Virus record (IMG/VR): IMGVR_UViG_3300031851_000196 | Location: 1-23,374 of that record | Strand: one strand, 5' to 3' | Source: a virus | Length of the DNA: 23,374 bases | Part shown: positions 7,693 through 15,624 of the stretch, in pieces | Position numbering within the stretch: position 1 is the stretch's first letter | How the letters are laid out: every line of letters starts with the position of its first letter | Notes under the pieces: model-generated | Seen by the model: the letters and a program-made list of their open reading frames with translations, nothing else | The model's database searches: none | What the model was told of the DNA's origin: nothing | Translations under genes and position numbers: made by a program

Positions 7693-8075
7693 TGAAAAAA
7701 AGTTTAGACGAAATCGCTGCACTTGAAAAAGCTATAAGTAAGAAATATGGCAAGCAGGCAACGAAAGATCCTAGAAGCGACTGGGACGAAGAGAAAGAGG
7801 CGGAGTACCTAAAGCAGTCGAAAAAGGCTTCTTTAAAACGGGAAAAGATAAAAGCTAAACAAGAGAGAGTAGAAATCAACGGCATTTTTGTTTCTAAGAA
7901 ACTACTTAGTAAAGAAGAAGATTCGAGAACTTGCCCTGTTTGTAAAAATTATTCTTTTAAGCAGTCAGACGATGTTTATATGATTAAATATAATTGCTGT
8001 TTCGATTGCTGGGCTGAACATGTCGATGGGCGAGAAGACCGATGGAAAAAAGGATGGAGACCAAATGAAACTTAA
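7692..8075 (+). CDS. Small protein with Cys4 zinc ribbon
   Basis: This 127-residue protein begins at ATG 7692, which overlaps the upstream TGA (TGATG); the frame stays open further upstream, but that extension overlaps the previous gene and looks non-native. The N-terminal half is a charged helical region (KKYGKQATKDPRSDWDEEKE). The C-terminal half holds C81-x2-C84 and C103-x2-C106 (plus C102), a zinc-ribbon or treble-clef-like site, followed by a conserved-looking GREDRWKKGWRP. I have an impression of similar proteins near the packaging genes of marine T4-like phages but cannot name a function. DNA or protein binding through the zinc site is possible. Confidence 0.6.
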   Translation: MKKSLDEIAALEKAISKKYGKQATKDPRSDWDEEKEAEYLKQSKKASLKREKIKAKQERVEINGIFVSKKLLSKEEDSRTCPVCKNYSFKQSDDVYMIKYNCCFDCWAEHVDGREDRWKKGWRPNET

Positions 8076-8727
8076 AGAAAAACAAAGATCAAATCAGATT
8101 TCATTAGAGGAACTTCAAGCCGCTTACGTCGAAGAGTATCGTAGTGAGGTCGCCGACCGGATCCGCAATTACATCGCCGAAGGTGGCGAGATCAATGAAG
8201 GTTTCCTTGACAAGATCAAAGGCGGAGCCAAGGGTTTTATGAAGGGTTATGGAAAGCTGATTAAAAACTACGGAGATTTCGTGGCAGACCTTTATGGGTA
8301 TTCTAGCGAAGAAGAAATTCCACAGAAGATGGATGCGCCTGCACCGGAAGAGATGAAGGCAGCGGTTCAGGGTGGAGATGTTGAAGAGATCCAGCAGATG
8401 ATGGCTGATATCCAGAAACAGATCGACGCTATGAAGGCTCAAGCTGGGAAGAAGGGCGACCAAGCAGAAGAGAGGCTTGGAGCAATTGAAGACTTTGCAG
8501 ACAAGATCGAGGGTGCTGCGGAGTCCGAAGGGAGCCCCGAAGGAGCCAAGCCAAAAGTTGAAGAGCCCAAAATTTCAGCAGCGTTACTTGACATCTTGGA
8601 CGTTTCTATGGAAAAGTGGGAAAAGATTTCAGCAACAACCAAAGACAAGGAGCTTAAGGCAGCTATGGACAAAGTAGAGGCTAAGGCACTTGCAGAAAAG
8701 TTAAGAAGACTTAGGAGAGTAAAATAA
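8065..8727 (+). CDS. Hypothetical helical protein upstream of packaging genes
   Basis: This 220-residue protein begins at ATG 8065, with GGAG 5 bases upstream; more upstream in-frame starts would overlap the previous gene further. It begins with a charged amphipathic region, then a Gly/Lys-rich stretch (KIKGGAKGFMKGYGKLIKNYG), a long acidic helical part (PQKMDAPAPEEMKAA, then coiled-coil-like heptads to about residue 140) and a basic C-terminus (KLRRLRRVK). It has no catalytic motif or signal peptide. It overlaps its upstream neighbour by 11 bp and shares a TAATG junction with the next gene. Its acidic/basic helical make-up would suit a core, scaffold or packaged internal protein, but that is inference only. 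Confidence 0.55.
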   Translation: MKLKEKQRSNQISLEELQAAYVEEYRSEVADRIRNYIAEGGEINEGFLDKIKGGAKGFMKGYGKLIKNYGDFVADLYGYSSEEEIPQKMDAPAPEEMKAAVQGGDVEEIQQMMADIQKQIDAMKAQAGKKGDQAEERLGAIEDFADKIEGAAESEGSPEGAKPKVEEPKISAALLDILDVSMEKWEKISATTKDKELKAAMDKVEAKALAEKLRRLRRVK

Positions 8728-9275
8728 TGGCAGACACACTAGAAATCGTGCGAGGAATTTCACAAGCACTATCAAATAAGCATGATGGCGCAATTGATGA
8801 GGAAGGCAGTCCGGTTATGACTGGGCTCAAGCGAGAGGGCGAAGACGGGATTATCCCACTCCACGACAAAAGAGTTATGGACGGGTTCAACGTTTCGTTT
8901 CACGGCGATCAACTCTGTATTCACTATCATGGGGAAGTAACCATGAAAGAGGTACACAACAATTCCTTCGAGTCAGACATCGAGCAGATGATTGCAGATC
9001 TTTCCAAATTTATTAAAAAGCAGTATCGAGCCGCCACCAAGTCTTCCCTGACACTCAAGAAAGAGGGAGAGGCGCAGGTGCTGGTTCAATCAGTTGGCGG
9101 ACATAGGTCATGGGTTCAGGCAAAACAGTATTTTTCTTATGGCTCGGACGCTGAACCTATTGCTAATGAGTCCGATGATAAATTGGATAGTGCGATTAAA
9201 AAGTTTATTGAGTTGGGACGTGATAGTGCCAAGAAGCCTAAAAATGTAACAAGACCTAAAGGAGAACAAAAATGA
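8727..9275 (+). CDS. Conserved-type phage protein, unknown function
   Basis: This 182-residue soluble protein has a mixed alpha/beta pattern. It has an N-terminal helix (LEIVRGISQALSNKHDGA), a central strand-rich segment (VMDGFNVSFHGDQLCIHYHG), then an amphipathic helix (DIEQMIADLSKFIKKQYR), a strand pair with SWVQAKQYF and a Lys-rich tail. I associate this general pattern with conserved, uncharacterised proteins encoded near the terminase of marine T4-like phages. It sits two genes upstream of the large terminase, where T4 has the small terminase gp16, but it lacks an obvious helix-turn-helix, so I do not call it terminase. The start overlaps the previous stop (TAATG), and the end overlaps the next start (ATGA). 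Confidence 0.6.
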   Translation: MADTLEIVRGISQALSNKHDGAIDEEGSPVMTGLKREGEDGIIPLHDKRVMDGFNVSFHGDQLCIHYHGEVTMKEVHNNSFESDIEQMIADLSKFIKKQYRAATKSSLTLKKEGEAQVLVQSVGGHRSWVQAKQYFSYGSDAEPIANESDDKLDSAIKKFIELGRDSAKKPKNVTRPKGEQK

Positions 9276-9553
9276 AGATTTCAAAATCAAGACTCAAAGA
9301 GATTATTAAGGAAGAGTATACGAAGTTTAACATCCGCAGCAAGGGAGACCTATCAGAGGATGCTAATGACGATACGTTCGAGATGCTGGATGCACTCACT
9401 CAGGCGATGGGAGAGACATCGGTTCTTGAAAATCTCGTGCAAGCAATGGAAAGAGGATTGGCTCATCAACTCCTTCAAGGCATTGCCACGGACCATGGTA
9501 TTTCACTTGGTGGATCTGATGAAGTAGAAGACTACAACCCGTCAGATTATTAA
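9272..9553 (+). CDS. Small acidic helical protein directly before terminase
   Basis: This 93-residue protein has a basic amphipathic N-terminus (MKISKSRLKEIIKEEYTKF). An acidic helical part (DTFEMLDALTQAMGETSVLENLVQAME) and an acidic tail (DEVEDYNPSDY) follow. Short amphipathic N-termini of this kind are common in small T4-like phage proteins and can resemble capsid-targeting peptides. No LxE/[AG] protease site follows closely here. It sits immediately before the large terminase, so a small terminase or packaging accessory role is possible by position only. The ATG overlaps the previous stop (ATGA), with GGAG about 8 bases upstream. Confidence 0.55.
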   Translation: MKISKSRLKEIIKEEYTKFNIRSKGDLSEDANDDTFEMLDALTQAMGETSVLENLVQAMERGLAHQLLQGIATDHGISLGGSDEVEDYNPSDY

Positions 9554-9572
9554 AGAGTAACGAGAGTAATGA

Positions 9573-11150
9573 ATGTCCTATCAATTATCGAAACAGCAAG
9601 TGTTGAAAGAGATCGTCCGCTGCGGCAACGATCCATCTTACTTTTTAAATAATTACTGTAGGATCTCCCACCCCATGAAGGGGCAGATTCCGTTCCGAAC
9701 CTACGACTACCAAGATGAACTCTTGGAGTCGTTTAATGATCACCGTTTTAATATTGTCCTCAAAGCCAGACAGTTGGGTATTTCAACCCTCTGTGCTGGC
9801 TATGTTGTTTGGATGATGCTTTTTCACAAAGATAAGAACGTTCTCGTTATGGCTACAAAGTTTGGCACAGCAGCCAACTTGGTAAAAAAAGTCAAGAACG
9901 TCATGAAGAATCTCCCTCAATGGATTAAGATTGCAGAAATTAGTGTAGATAATAGAACTTCTTTTGAGTTGTCGAATGGTTCACAGATTAAGGCATCTTC
10001 CACTTCATCAGACGCTGGTCGCTCAGAGGCTTTGTCGTTGCTCGTAATCGATGAGGCTGCTCACGTTGAGGGGTTGGATGACCTCTGGATGGGTCTGTAT
10101 CCCACCCTATCAACAGGTGGTCGTTGTATTGCGCTATCCACTCCAAATGGTGTTGGTAACTGGTTTCACCAGACGTATGTCGATGCAGACATCGCTTCTA
10201 ATGATTTTTTCCCAACAAAAATCATGTGGGATGCCCATCCCGATCGAGACCAGTCGTGGTTCGATAAAGAGACCAAGAACATGTCTCGAAGAGAGATTGC
10301 TCAAGAGCTTGAATGTAACTTTAATATGTCGGGTGAAACGGTCATTCATCCCGAAGACTTAGAGAAGCTTGAGGAGTTTCTTGAGGAACCGAAGTATAGG
10401 ACTGGGTTTGATAGAAACCTCCACATTTGGAAAAACTATGAACCAGAAAATTCTTATCTTCTTGTCGCTGACGTTGCCCGTGGGGATGGTACTGACTACT
10501 CTGCGTTTCATGTTATTGATGTGACAAATATGGAGCAGGTTGCAGAGTATCAGGGGAAAGTAGACCTAGATATGTTTGCAGACTTTCTTTATGATGTTGG
10601 TGGGCAGTTTGGTAATGCGATGTTGGTGGTGGAAAACAATAACGTTGGATACTCAGTCTTAACGAAGCTTTCGGAAAAATCATACCCTAATTTATATTTT
10701 TCTGTTAAGTCAACTCATGAGTATGTTGAGCAACACGTTGCAGAAACTCGCTCTAACTGCATTGCGGGGTTTACAACGTCAATGAAGACGAGACCTTTGA
10801 TAATCGCAAAACTAGAAGAATTCATAAGAAATAGACTAATTAAGATACACTCTAGAAGAATCTTTAACGAGTTAACTACTTTTGTTTGGAACAACGGGAA
10901 GCCAGAAGCAATGAAGAGTTATAACGATGACTTAGTTTTGAGCTTGGCAATTGCCTGTTGGGTCAGAGACACAGCCCTAGTAGCAAACCAAAGAGACTCA
11001 GAGTATAAGAGAGCGTTCCTCGGTGCGATAACGAAATCTCAAGTAGAGCTTAACACAACCATACCGGGTATGGTAGGATATACGGGAGATCAGAAACGTC
11101 GAGATGCAATCGAAGAAGTAAAAAATTATTCTTGGATATTTAAGGGATAG
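9573..11150 (+). CDS. 17: Terminase large subunit (gp17-like), ATPase + nuclease
   Basis: This 525-residue packaging motor protein would pump DNA into proheads through the portal and cut the concatemer. The N-terminal ATPase has the variant Walker A KARQLGIST (64-72), similar to the T4-type RQLGKTT loop, and Walker B LLVIDEAAH (D160, E161). STPNG (about 192-196) fits the coupling motif. The C-terminal RNase H-like nuclease has D300 in VADVARGDG, E354 in VVENNN and D452/D453 in YNDDLV. It is shorter than T4 gp17 (610 aa) but complete. The SD is weak (CGAGAG) compared with neighbours. It is followed by the portal gene after only two bases, as expected for a packaging operon. The family assignment is firm. 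Confidence 0.95.
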   Translation: MSYQLSKQQVLKEIVRCGNDPSYFLNNYCRISHPMKGQIPFRTYDYQDELLESFNDHRFNIVLKARQLGISTLCAGYVVWMMLFHKDKNVLVMATKFGTAANLVKKVKNVMKNLPQWIKIAEISVDNRTSFELSNGSQIKASSTSSDAGRSEALSLLVIDEAAHVEGLDDLWMGLYPTLSTGGRCIALSTPNGVGNWFHQTYVDADIASNDFFPTKIMWDAHPDRDQSWFDKETKNMSRREIAQELECNFNMSGETVIHPEDLEKLEEFLEEPKYRTGFDRNLHIWKNYEPENSYLLVADVARGDGTDYSAFHVIDVTNMEQVAEYQGKVDLDMFADFLYDVGGQFGNAMLVVENNNVGYSVLTKLSEKSYPNLYFSVKSTHEYVEQHVAETRSNCIAGFTTSMKTRPLIIAKLEEFIRNRLIKIHSRRIFNELTTFVWNNGKPEAMKSYNDDLVLSLAIACWVRDTALVANQRDSEYKRAFLGAITKSQVELNTTIPGMVGYTGDQKRRDAIEEVKNYSWIFKG

Positions 11151-11152
11151 AA

Positions 11153-13117
11153 ATGGCAGATAAAACAAAAAATATAAAGAACGCTGAATCACCTCTTTTC
11201 AAGAGGCTTACAAGGCTTTTTTCAGGTCCGATTGTAAATTATCGAGCGCAGACCCAACGTAAGTTTAAAAAGAGACAGCTTGCAAATAGGTCTACCCGAT
11301 TTAATGATATTAGCGGTCAAGCGTTTAGAAAACAAGAATACGACAACCTAGCTGGCTCATTGAGTGTAAACTACATGGCGCAGCAAGAGCGAGCAGAACG
11401 CTATCGAGATTTTGATCAAATGGAGTATACTCCTGAAATTGCGTCTGCTCTAGATGTCTATGCTGACGAGATGACCACCTCTTCAGATCTTCGACCCATG
11501 ATGAAGATCGACTGCCCGAATGAAGAAATAAAAGAAGTTCTCGACACTTTGTATAAAAATATCTTAAACGTGGAATTTAACATGTTTGGTTGGTGTCGAA
11601 CGTTATGCAAATATGGAGACTTTTTCCTTTATCTAGATATTGATGATACAAAGGGGATTATTAACAGCATCGGTCTCCCTTCAAATGAAATTGAGAGATT
11701 GGAGGGTGAAGACCCGACCAATCCAAACTACGTCCAGTTCCAATGGAATCAGGGCGGAATGACCTTTGAGAATTGGCAGGTTGCCCATTTCCGTGTTTTA
11801 GGGAACGACAAATATGCTCCGTATGGGACATCTATTCTTGAACCAGCACGACGAATTTGGAGACAACTGACTCTTTTAGAAGACGCAATGATGAGTTATC
11901 GTATTGTCCGCTCACCAGAACGTCGTGTGTTTTACATTGACGTTGGGAACATTCCCCCAAACGAAGTGGAGCAGTTCGTAGAAAAAGTACAGACATCGAT
12001 GAAGCGTCGTCAGGTTGTCGACCCCAATACAGGTCGTGTCGATCTTAGATACAACCCGATGAGCATTGATGAAGACTACTACGTCCCTGTTCGAGGCTCA
12101 CAAGGAGGGACAAGGATCGAGTCACTCCCCGGAGGAACCTATACTGGAGACATTGACGATGTAAAGTATTTAAGAGATAAGCTGTTCTCAGCACTCAAGG
12201 TACCCCAATCTTATTTGGCACGTGGAGACGGAGCCGACGAGGACAAGACCACTTTAGCTCAAAAAGATATTCGCTTTGCTAGAACTATTCAGAGACTGCA
12301 ACGCATTATTGTTTCTGAGATGGAGAAGGTCGGAATCGTTCACCTTTACACACTTGGTTTTCGTGGTGCTGATTTAATTAACTTCAAGCTTAAATTGATG
12401 AACCCATCAAAGATTGCAGAACTTCAAGAGTTGGAGCATTGGCGAACGAAGTTTGATATTGCAGGCGCAGCTACAGAAGACTTCTTTAGTAAGCGTTGGA
12501 TCGCAACGAACATCTTTGGTCTTGCGGAAGATGACTACTTGAGAATTCAGCACGAGATGATGCACGACGCAAAAGTCGGAGCACACAGAGAAGCAGTCGC
12601 TGAAATCGAAGGAGAGGAGTTCCGAGCACTTTACTCTGCCGGAGAGGGCGGCGAAGGCGGCGACGACATGGGAGACGATGGCGGCGGCGGCGGTCTAGGC
12701 GGCTTAGGTGGAGACGATGAAGAAGGTGACGACGGTGACCTCGGAGATCTCGGAGATGACGAGGGCGATGACGAGGGCGATGATAGTGCACTTCTTGCCG
12801 CTCCTGCTAAAAGAGCCGATGGCGGTCGTGTTACCGCCAGATCGAAGGGCAAGGTCTATCACCCAGAAAAGTCTGACTCTAGAGGCATGGGCGCAAGGCA
12901 ACGTAGTCTGAAGAGCCATTGGTCAGATGAAACAGCCTCCTCCACTTCGAGAAACGTCTTTAAGGGTGGAAACGAGCTTGCTGGCTTGGCGAGAGGTATT
13001 TATGAGAATAATGGAGATGTTCACACTAATTATACTGAAGAAGAGAGGAAGGCTCAAGAACTGAGTTCTGACATAAAGAACCTTCTCAGCAGTTTAGAGG
13101 GAAAAAAAGATGACTAA
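11153..13117 (+). CDS. 20: Portal vertex protein (gp20-like)
   Basis: This 654-residue protein would form the dodecameric ring through which DNA enters and leaves, and which nucleates prohead assembly. Characteristic stretches include YRDFDQMEYTPEIASALDVYADE, YGTSILEPARRIWRQLTLLEDAMM, RSPERRVFYIDVGNIP and the KVPQSYLARGDG-type segment, all typical of T4/cyanophage gp20. It is longer than T4 gp20 (524 aa). The extra length is mainly a low-complexity Gly/Asp/Glu tract at residues ~497-544 and a C-terminal extension of ~110 residues with basic, Ser-rich character. It lies between terminase and core-type genes, as in T4. It overlaps the next gene by 8 bp. The assignment is firm; the function of the acidic tract is unknown. 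Confidence 0.93.
   Translation: MADKTKNIKNAESPLFKRLTRLFSGPIVNYRAQTQRKFKKRQLANRSTRFNDISGQAFRKQEYDNLAGSLSVNYMAQQERAERYRDFDQMEYTPEIASALDVYADEMTTSSDLRPMMKIDCPNEEIKEVLDTLYKNILNVEFNMFGWCRTLCKYGDFFLYLDIDDTKGIINSIGLPSNEIERLEGEDPTNPNYVQFQWNQGGMTFENWQVAHFRVLGNDKYAPYGTSILEPARRIWRQLTLLEDAMMSYRIVRSPERRVFYIDVGNIPPNEVEQFVEKVQTSMKRRQVVDPNTGRVDLRYNPMSIDEDYYVPVRGSQGGTRIESLPGGTYTGDIDDVKYLRDKLFSALKVPQSYLARGDGADEDKTTLAQKDIRFARTIQRLQRIIVSEMEKVGIVHLYTLGFRGADLINFKLKLMNPSKIAELQELEHWRTKFDIAGAATEDFFSKRWIATNIFGLAEDDYLRIQHEMMHDAKVGAHREAVAEIEGEEFRALYSAGEGGEGGDDMGDDGGGGGLGGLGGDDEEGDDGDLGDLGDDEGDDEGDDSALLAAPAKRADGGRVTARSKGKVYHPEKSDSRGMGARQRSLKSHWSDETASSTSRNVFKGGNELAGLARGIYENNGDVHTNYTEEERKAQELSSDIKNLLSSLEGKKDD
12641..12784 (+). 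repeat. Low-complexity Gly/Asp/Glu-coding tract inside portal
   Basis: About 144 bases encode 48 residues that are almost only Gly, Asp and Glu, built from short repeats of GGC/GGA and GAC/GAT codons (for example GDDEG twice near the end). It gives a strongly acidic flexible linker between the conserved portal body and a basic C-terminal tail. The repeats are short and imperfect, as expected from slippage or selection for composition. Confidence 0.8.
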
Positions 13118-13952
13118 AAAGAACAAGTCTAAGTTTAGACACAACAAGAAAAGAAACACCGCTTTCCTATACGAAGCCTTGATCCAAGAGTTGACTAAAG
13201 CGATCATGGAAAAGAAATCTGGACAAAAGAATGAGATTGTCCGCCTCTTAAAAGAATCTTTTTCGCAATCAACCCAGCTTGGCAAAGAGCTTGACATTTA
13301 CCGCACCTTGACAGAGAAGAACTGTGACCTTAGTGAATCAGATGTGAAGAGGTTGGTTTCAGAGGCGAGGCGAGCCCATGAGAAAAAGATTTCTGCTTCC
13401 GGATTATTTAAAGAACAGAGTGCTCTTATTAAGAAGATCAACAAGGGCATTGGGACATCAGTCTATACAAACTTCGTCCCTTCTTATAAGGACTATGCTA
13501 CAATTGCACAACTTTTTAGTGAAAAAACATCTATTAAAGAAAAGGTGCTGTTGGAAAACCAGATTACAGCCAGCATTAGCAACGCTAAGTCTACAGCATC
13601 CACAATGGAACCAATTGACAACTTGACCTACAAAACGTTCGTTGAGGGTTTTAATAAAAAATATGATGACTCTCTACTCGAAGAGCAAAAAGAGGTCTTA
13701 ACTCGACACATCTTCTCCTTTACAGACAACGGGCTCGCACTCAAGACATACTTGAATGAAGAGCTTGAACGCTTGAAGACCATAGTGGAGAATTCGCTCT
13801 CCATGCAGGAGATCCGCACAGACGAGAGCATGAAAACAAACACAAAGAAAGTCCTTGGAGTGCTTGATAGTTTCCGAGAGCGAGAGATTGATAGTTCATA
13901 TCTCACAGAGGTGCTAAAGATCCAGAAACTAGCACGGGAGGTCACAAACTAA
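13110..13952 (+). CDS. Probable prohead core or head-assembly protein
   Basis: This 280-residue, largely helical protein has a very basic N-terminus (MTKKNKSKFRHNKKRN) followed by TAFLYEALIQELTKAIMEK. There are long helices without membrane segments or catalytic motifs. It lies between portal and protease genes, where T4 has the small core proteins gp67 and gp68, although it is much longer than these. The position and helical, charged nature suggest a core or assembly role, but sequence identity to gp67/68 is not visible to me. The start overlaps the portal stop by 8 bp, and the stop overlaps the next start (TAATG). Confidence 0.55.
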   Translation: MTKKNKSKFRHNKKRNTAFLYEALIQELTKAIMEKKSGQKNEIVRLLKESFSQSTQLGKELDIYRTLTEKNCDLSESDVKRLVSEARRAHEKKISASGLFKEQSALIKKINKGIGTSVYTNFVPSYKDYATIAQLFSEKTSIKEKVLLENQITASISNAKSTASTMEPIDNLTYKTFVEGFNKKYDDSLLEEQKEVLTRHIFSFTDNGLALKTYLNEELERLKTIVENSLSMQEIRTDESMKTNTKKVLGVLDSFREREIDSSYLTEVLKIQKLAREVTN

Positions 13953-14497
13953 TGGCAATCACGTTCAAAGTTTCGGGAACAGAAGAGCAGGTACCGCAAG
14001 AGATCGAGCAACCCAAACCACAGGCTACAGTTGAGTTGGTAGCGAGAAAGACTCTAGATGGCAACATCATGATCCAAGATCATATGGATATTGATATTGT
14101 TGTCCTCCCAGAGAAGTCAAAGATTGTTTGTTTTGCTAAGAAGCAGATGAGTAATTCGATCTACGCTGTGCAACAAAAAATGTTTGAATTTTTGAGAAGA
14201 AAAGGGGTGATCATCCCAGAGACCGTAATGGGCGGAAACGTCTATGGCTCGATGGAGGCAAAGTACCCTGCAAAATCAGAGATTGCGGATCCTACACAGG
14301 CTGTGGTTTTTTCAATCAGTAAATTTATTGAAGAAGAGAAGCCCTATTTTATGTGGGACGCTGCTCATAAGGCAGAGGAAGAAGAGAGGGTGTTAGAACC
14401 CGCAGAGGAAGAAACGACAGCCTACAGTTCGGATCTTCATTCCCCTAAGAAGGGAAGAAACGTTCATCTTCCATCCAGTATGTATCAAGTTTACTGA
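13952..14497 (+). CDS. Hypothetical head-module protein
   Basis: This 181-residue soluble protein has an N-terminal strand-rich region (ITFKVSGTEEQVP, then VELVARKTLDGNIMIQDHMDIDIVV). A core follows with KIVCFAKKQMSNSIYAVQQKMFEFLRRKGVI, and the acidic tail (EEEERVLEPAEEE) ends in a Tyr/Ser-rich segment (SSMYQVY). No enzyme motif or membrane segment is visible. I recall similar proteins among marine T4-like head genes but cannot name a function. It is coupled to the preceding gene by a TAATG junction and is followed by a short gap with its own SD for the membrane protein gene. Confidence 0.55.
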   Translation: MAITFKVSGTEEQVPQEIEQPKPQATVELVARKTLDGNIMIQDHMDIDIVVLPEKSKIVCFAKKQMSNSIYAVQQKMFEFLRRKGVIIPETVMGGNVYGSMEAKYPAKSEIADPTQAVVFSISKFIEEEKPYFMWDAAHKAEEEERVLEPAEEETTAYSSDLHSPKKGRNVHLPSSMYQVY

Positions 14498-14504
14498 GGT
14501 TTTA

Positions 14505-14834
14505 ATGATAGAATTAACTTATTTTGTGTTAACTGCGTATGGTCTTACGCAGCTACTTGTGTATGGTTCGATCTTCAACAAGGTCCGACCCTCAAAGGAA
14601 TGGCTACATGGATTTGGTGAGTTGTTCCATTGTCCAATGTGTATGGGATTTTGGGTTGGAGTTCTTTTGTGGGGGATAAATTATAAAACAGAACTATTTA
14701 ATTTTGAGTACAATTTGGCTAATCCTTTTATTTTAGGTTGGTTATCTTCTGGTACATCGTACATCATGAACATGGTGTTTGGTGATAGTGGAATCAAGAT
14801 AGAAAAGCTAGAATCTAAAAGATTGTCGGATTAA
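14505..14834 (+). CDS. Small membrane protein with CPxC-GFW motif
   Basis: This 109-residue protein has about three hydrophobic segments (roughly 4-24, 47-58 and 72-92). Between the first two lies FHCPMCMGFWVG, with a C43-x2-C46 pair. This pattern resembles small membrane proteins of the DUF1360 type, where a CPxC motif sits at the membrane face; the link is tentative. The SD GAGG lies 5 bases before ATG 14505. A membrane protein among head-assembly genes is unexpected: in T4 the prohead is assembled on the inner membrane with gp40 help, so an assembly-site anchor is one speculative role. Confidence 0.55.
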   Translation: MIELTYFVLTAYGLTQLLVYGSIFNKVRPSKEWLHGFGELFHCPMCMGFWVGVLLWGINYKTELFNFEYNLANPFILGWLSSGTSYIMNMVFGDSGIKIEKLESKRLSD

Positions 14835-14866
14835 CAAACCCAAACCATAGAATTGGAGGTGATGAT

Positions 14867-14962
14867 ATGTATTACGGAAATCAAGGAAACAAGCGTTGGA
14901 TGCTTATGCCAGTTAGACTCTGCAAGAATGGATGCAGGCTCGGGCGGCTTGCGGCCGCATGA
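14867..14962 (+). CDS. 31-residue small ORF with near-ideal ribosome binding site
   Basis: ATG 14867 to TGA 14960-14962 encodes 31 residues beginning MYYGNQGNKRWMLMPVRL and ending KNGCRLGRLAAA, basic and with two cysteines (C19, C23). GGAGGTGAT (14855-14863) is a near-perfect anti-SD match, with GGAGGT 6 bases before the ATG; this is the main reason to treat it as a gene. It fills the gap before the protease gene, and there is no alternative gene for this SD to serve. The end of the ORF overlaps a GC-rich hairpin. Function is unknown: it could be a microprotein or a leader peptide. Confidence 0.5.
   Translation: MYYGNQGNKRWMLMPVRLCKNGCRLGRLAAA
14944..14958 (+). other. GC-rich hairpin at the end of the small ORF
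   Basis: GCGGC (14944-14948), a five-base loop and GCCGC (14954-14958) could pair; the region contains a GCGGCCGC octamer and stands out as GC-rich. It is followed by an AT-rich stretch (TTTATTTATTT) rather than a clean U-run. It could be a weak terminator or attenuator before the protease gene, or only part of the coding sequence. Confidence 0.3.
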
Positions 14963-15009
14963 ATTTAGATTTATTTATTTAGACTTTAACAAGGGCGAGG
15001 AATTTTAAG

Positions 15010-15624
15010 ATGGATCAGAAATATCTCTTAAGAGAATATTATGAACTATGTGAGGGTGGTGTTTGTCAAGACCTGCTCACAGAAGAAGAAAAAGTAGAAG
15101 TTCAAAACGGTACGATGTACCTTACTGGTGTTATGCAAAAAGCAAATCAGTTGAACGGAAACGGAAGAGTTTATCCTCGACATGTTCTAGTCAGAGAAGT
15201 CCGTAATTATGATAAGATTGTCAGAGAGGCAAGAGCTTTGGGAGAGCTAGATCACCCAGAAGACTCAGTTATTAATTTGAGAAATGCATCACACATGGTC
15301 ACCAAAGTTTGGTGGGATGGCGATAGCGTGATGGGCAAGGTAAAGATCCTTGATACCCCATCCGGAGGCATTCTTAAGTCCCTAGTTCATAGTGGCGTAA
15401 AGCTTGGAATCTCTTCCCGTGGTCTTGGCTCTGTTCACGAAGACGTGAACGGAAACACCATCGTTGAGGACGACTTCCAGCTAATTTGTTTTGATTTTGT
15501 TTCTGAACCTTCCACTCCGGGAGCCTATATGGTGAAAGAGGGAATGCAGAGACAAACAGATGTTTATACCAAGGCAGATAGAATCAATCGTATTCTAAAT
15601 GATATTGTAGGTGAAAATCGATGA
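15010..15624 (+). CDS. 21: Prohead core protease (gp21-like, S78-type)
   Basis: This 204-residue protein is the assembly protease that cuts scaffold, core and capsid proteins during prohead maturation. It has the expected motifs: GELDHPE (catalytic His82) and LGISSRG (Ser135/Ser136), with the downstream FDFVSEPSTPGA block (D162) typical of this family. The length is close to T4 gp21 (212 aa). It starts at ATG 15010 in front of MDQKYLLREYYE; upstream AAGGGCGAGGAATTTTAAG contains an SD-like GAGGA. The stop overlaps the next start (ATGA). Candidate cleavage sites of the LxE/[AG] type are present in the major capsid protein and scaffold of this window. The assignment is firm. Confidence 0.92.
   Translation: MDQKYLLREYYELCEGGVCQDLLTEEEKVEVQNGTMYLTGVMQKANQLNGNGRVYPRHVLVREVRNYDKIVREARALGELDHPEDSVINLRNASHMVTKVWWDGDSVMGKVKILDTPSGGILKSLVHSGVKLGISSRGLGSVHEDVNGNTIVEDDFQLICFDFVSEPSTPGAYMVKEGMQRQTDVYTKADRINRILNDIVGENR

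Noticed and set aside
8020-8064. Upstream start for the 8065 gene
   Set aside because: ATG 8065 has GGAG at 5 bases and reduces overlap with the previous gene; the earlier ATG has no SD.
8727-9553. Small terminase (gp16) call for one of the two genes before gp17
   Set aside because: Position fits, but neither protein shows a recognisable DNA-binding helix-turn-helix or gp16-like central coiled coil.
12486-12919. Open frames on the minus strand and alternative + frame opposite the portal Gly/Asp tract
   Set aside because: They are rich in Arg/Pro/Ser because of the repetitive GGC/GAC codons, lack SDs and lie wholly within the portal gene.
14835-15009. tRNA or other structured RNA in the 175-bp gap before the protease
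   Set aside because: No cloverleaf or conserved tRNA arms can be drawn; the gap is explained by the 31-codon ORF, a hairpin and an AT-rich stretch.
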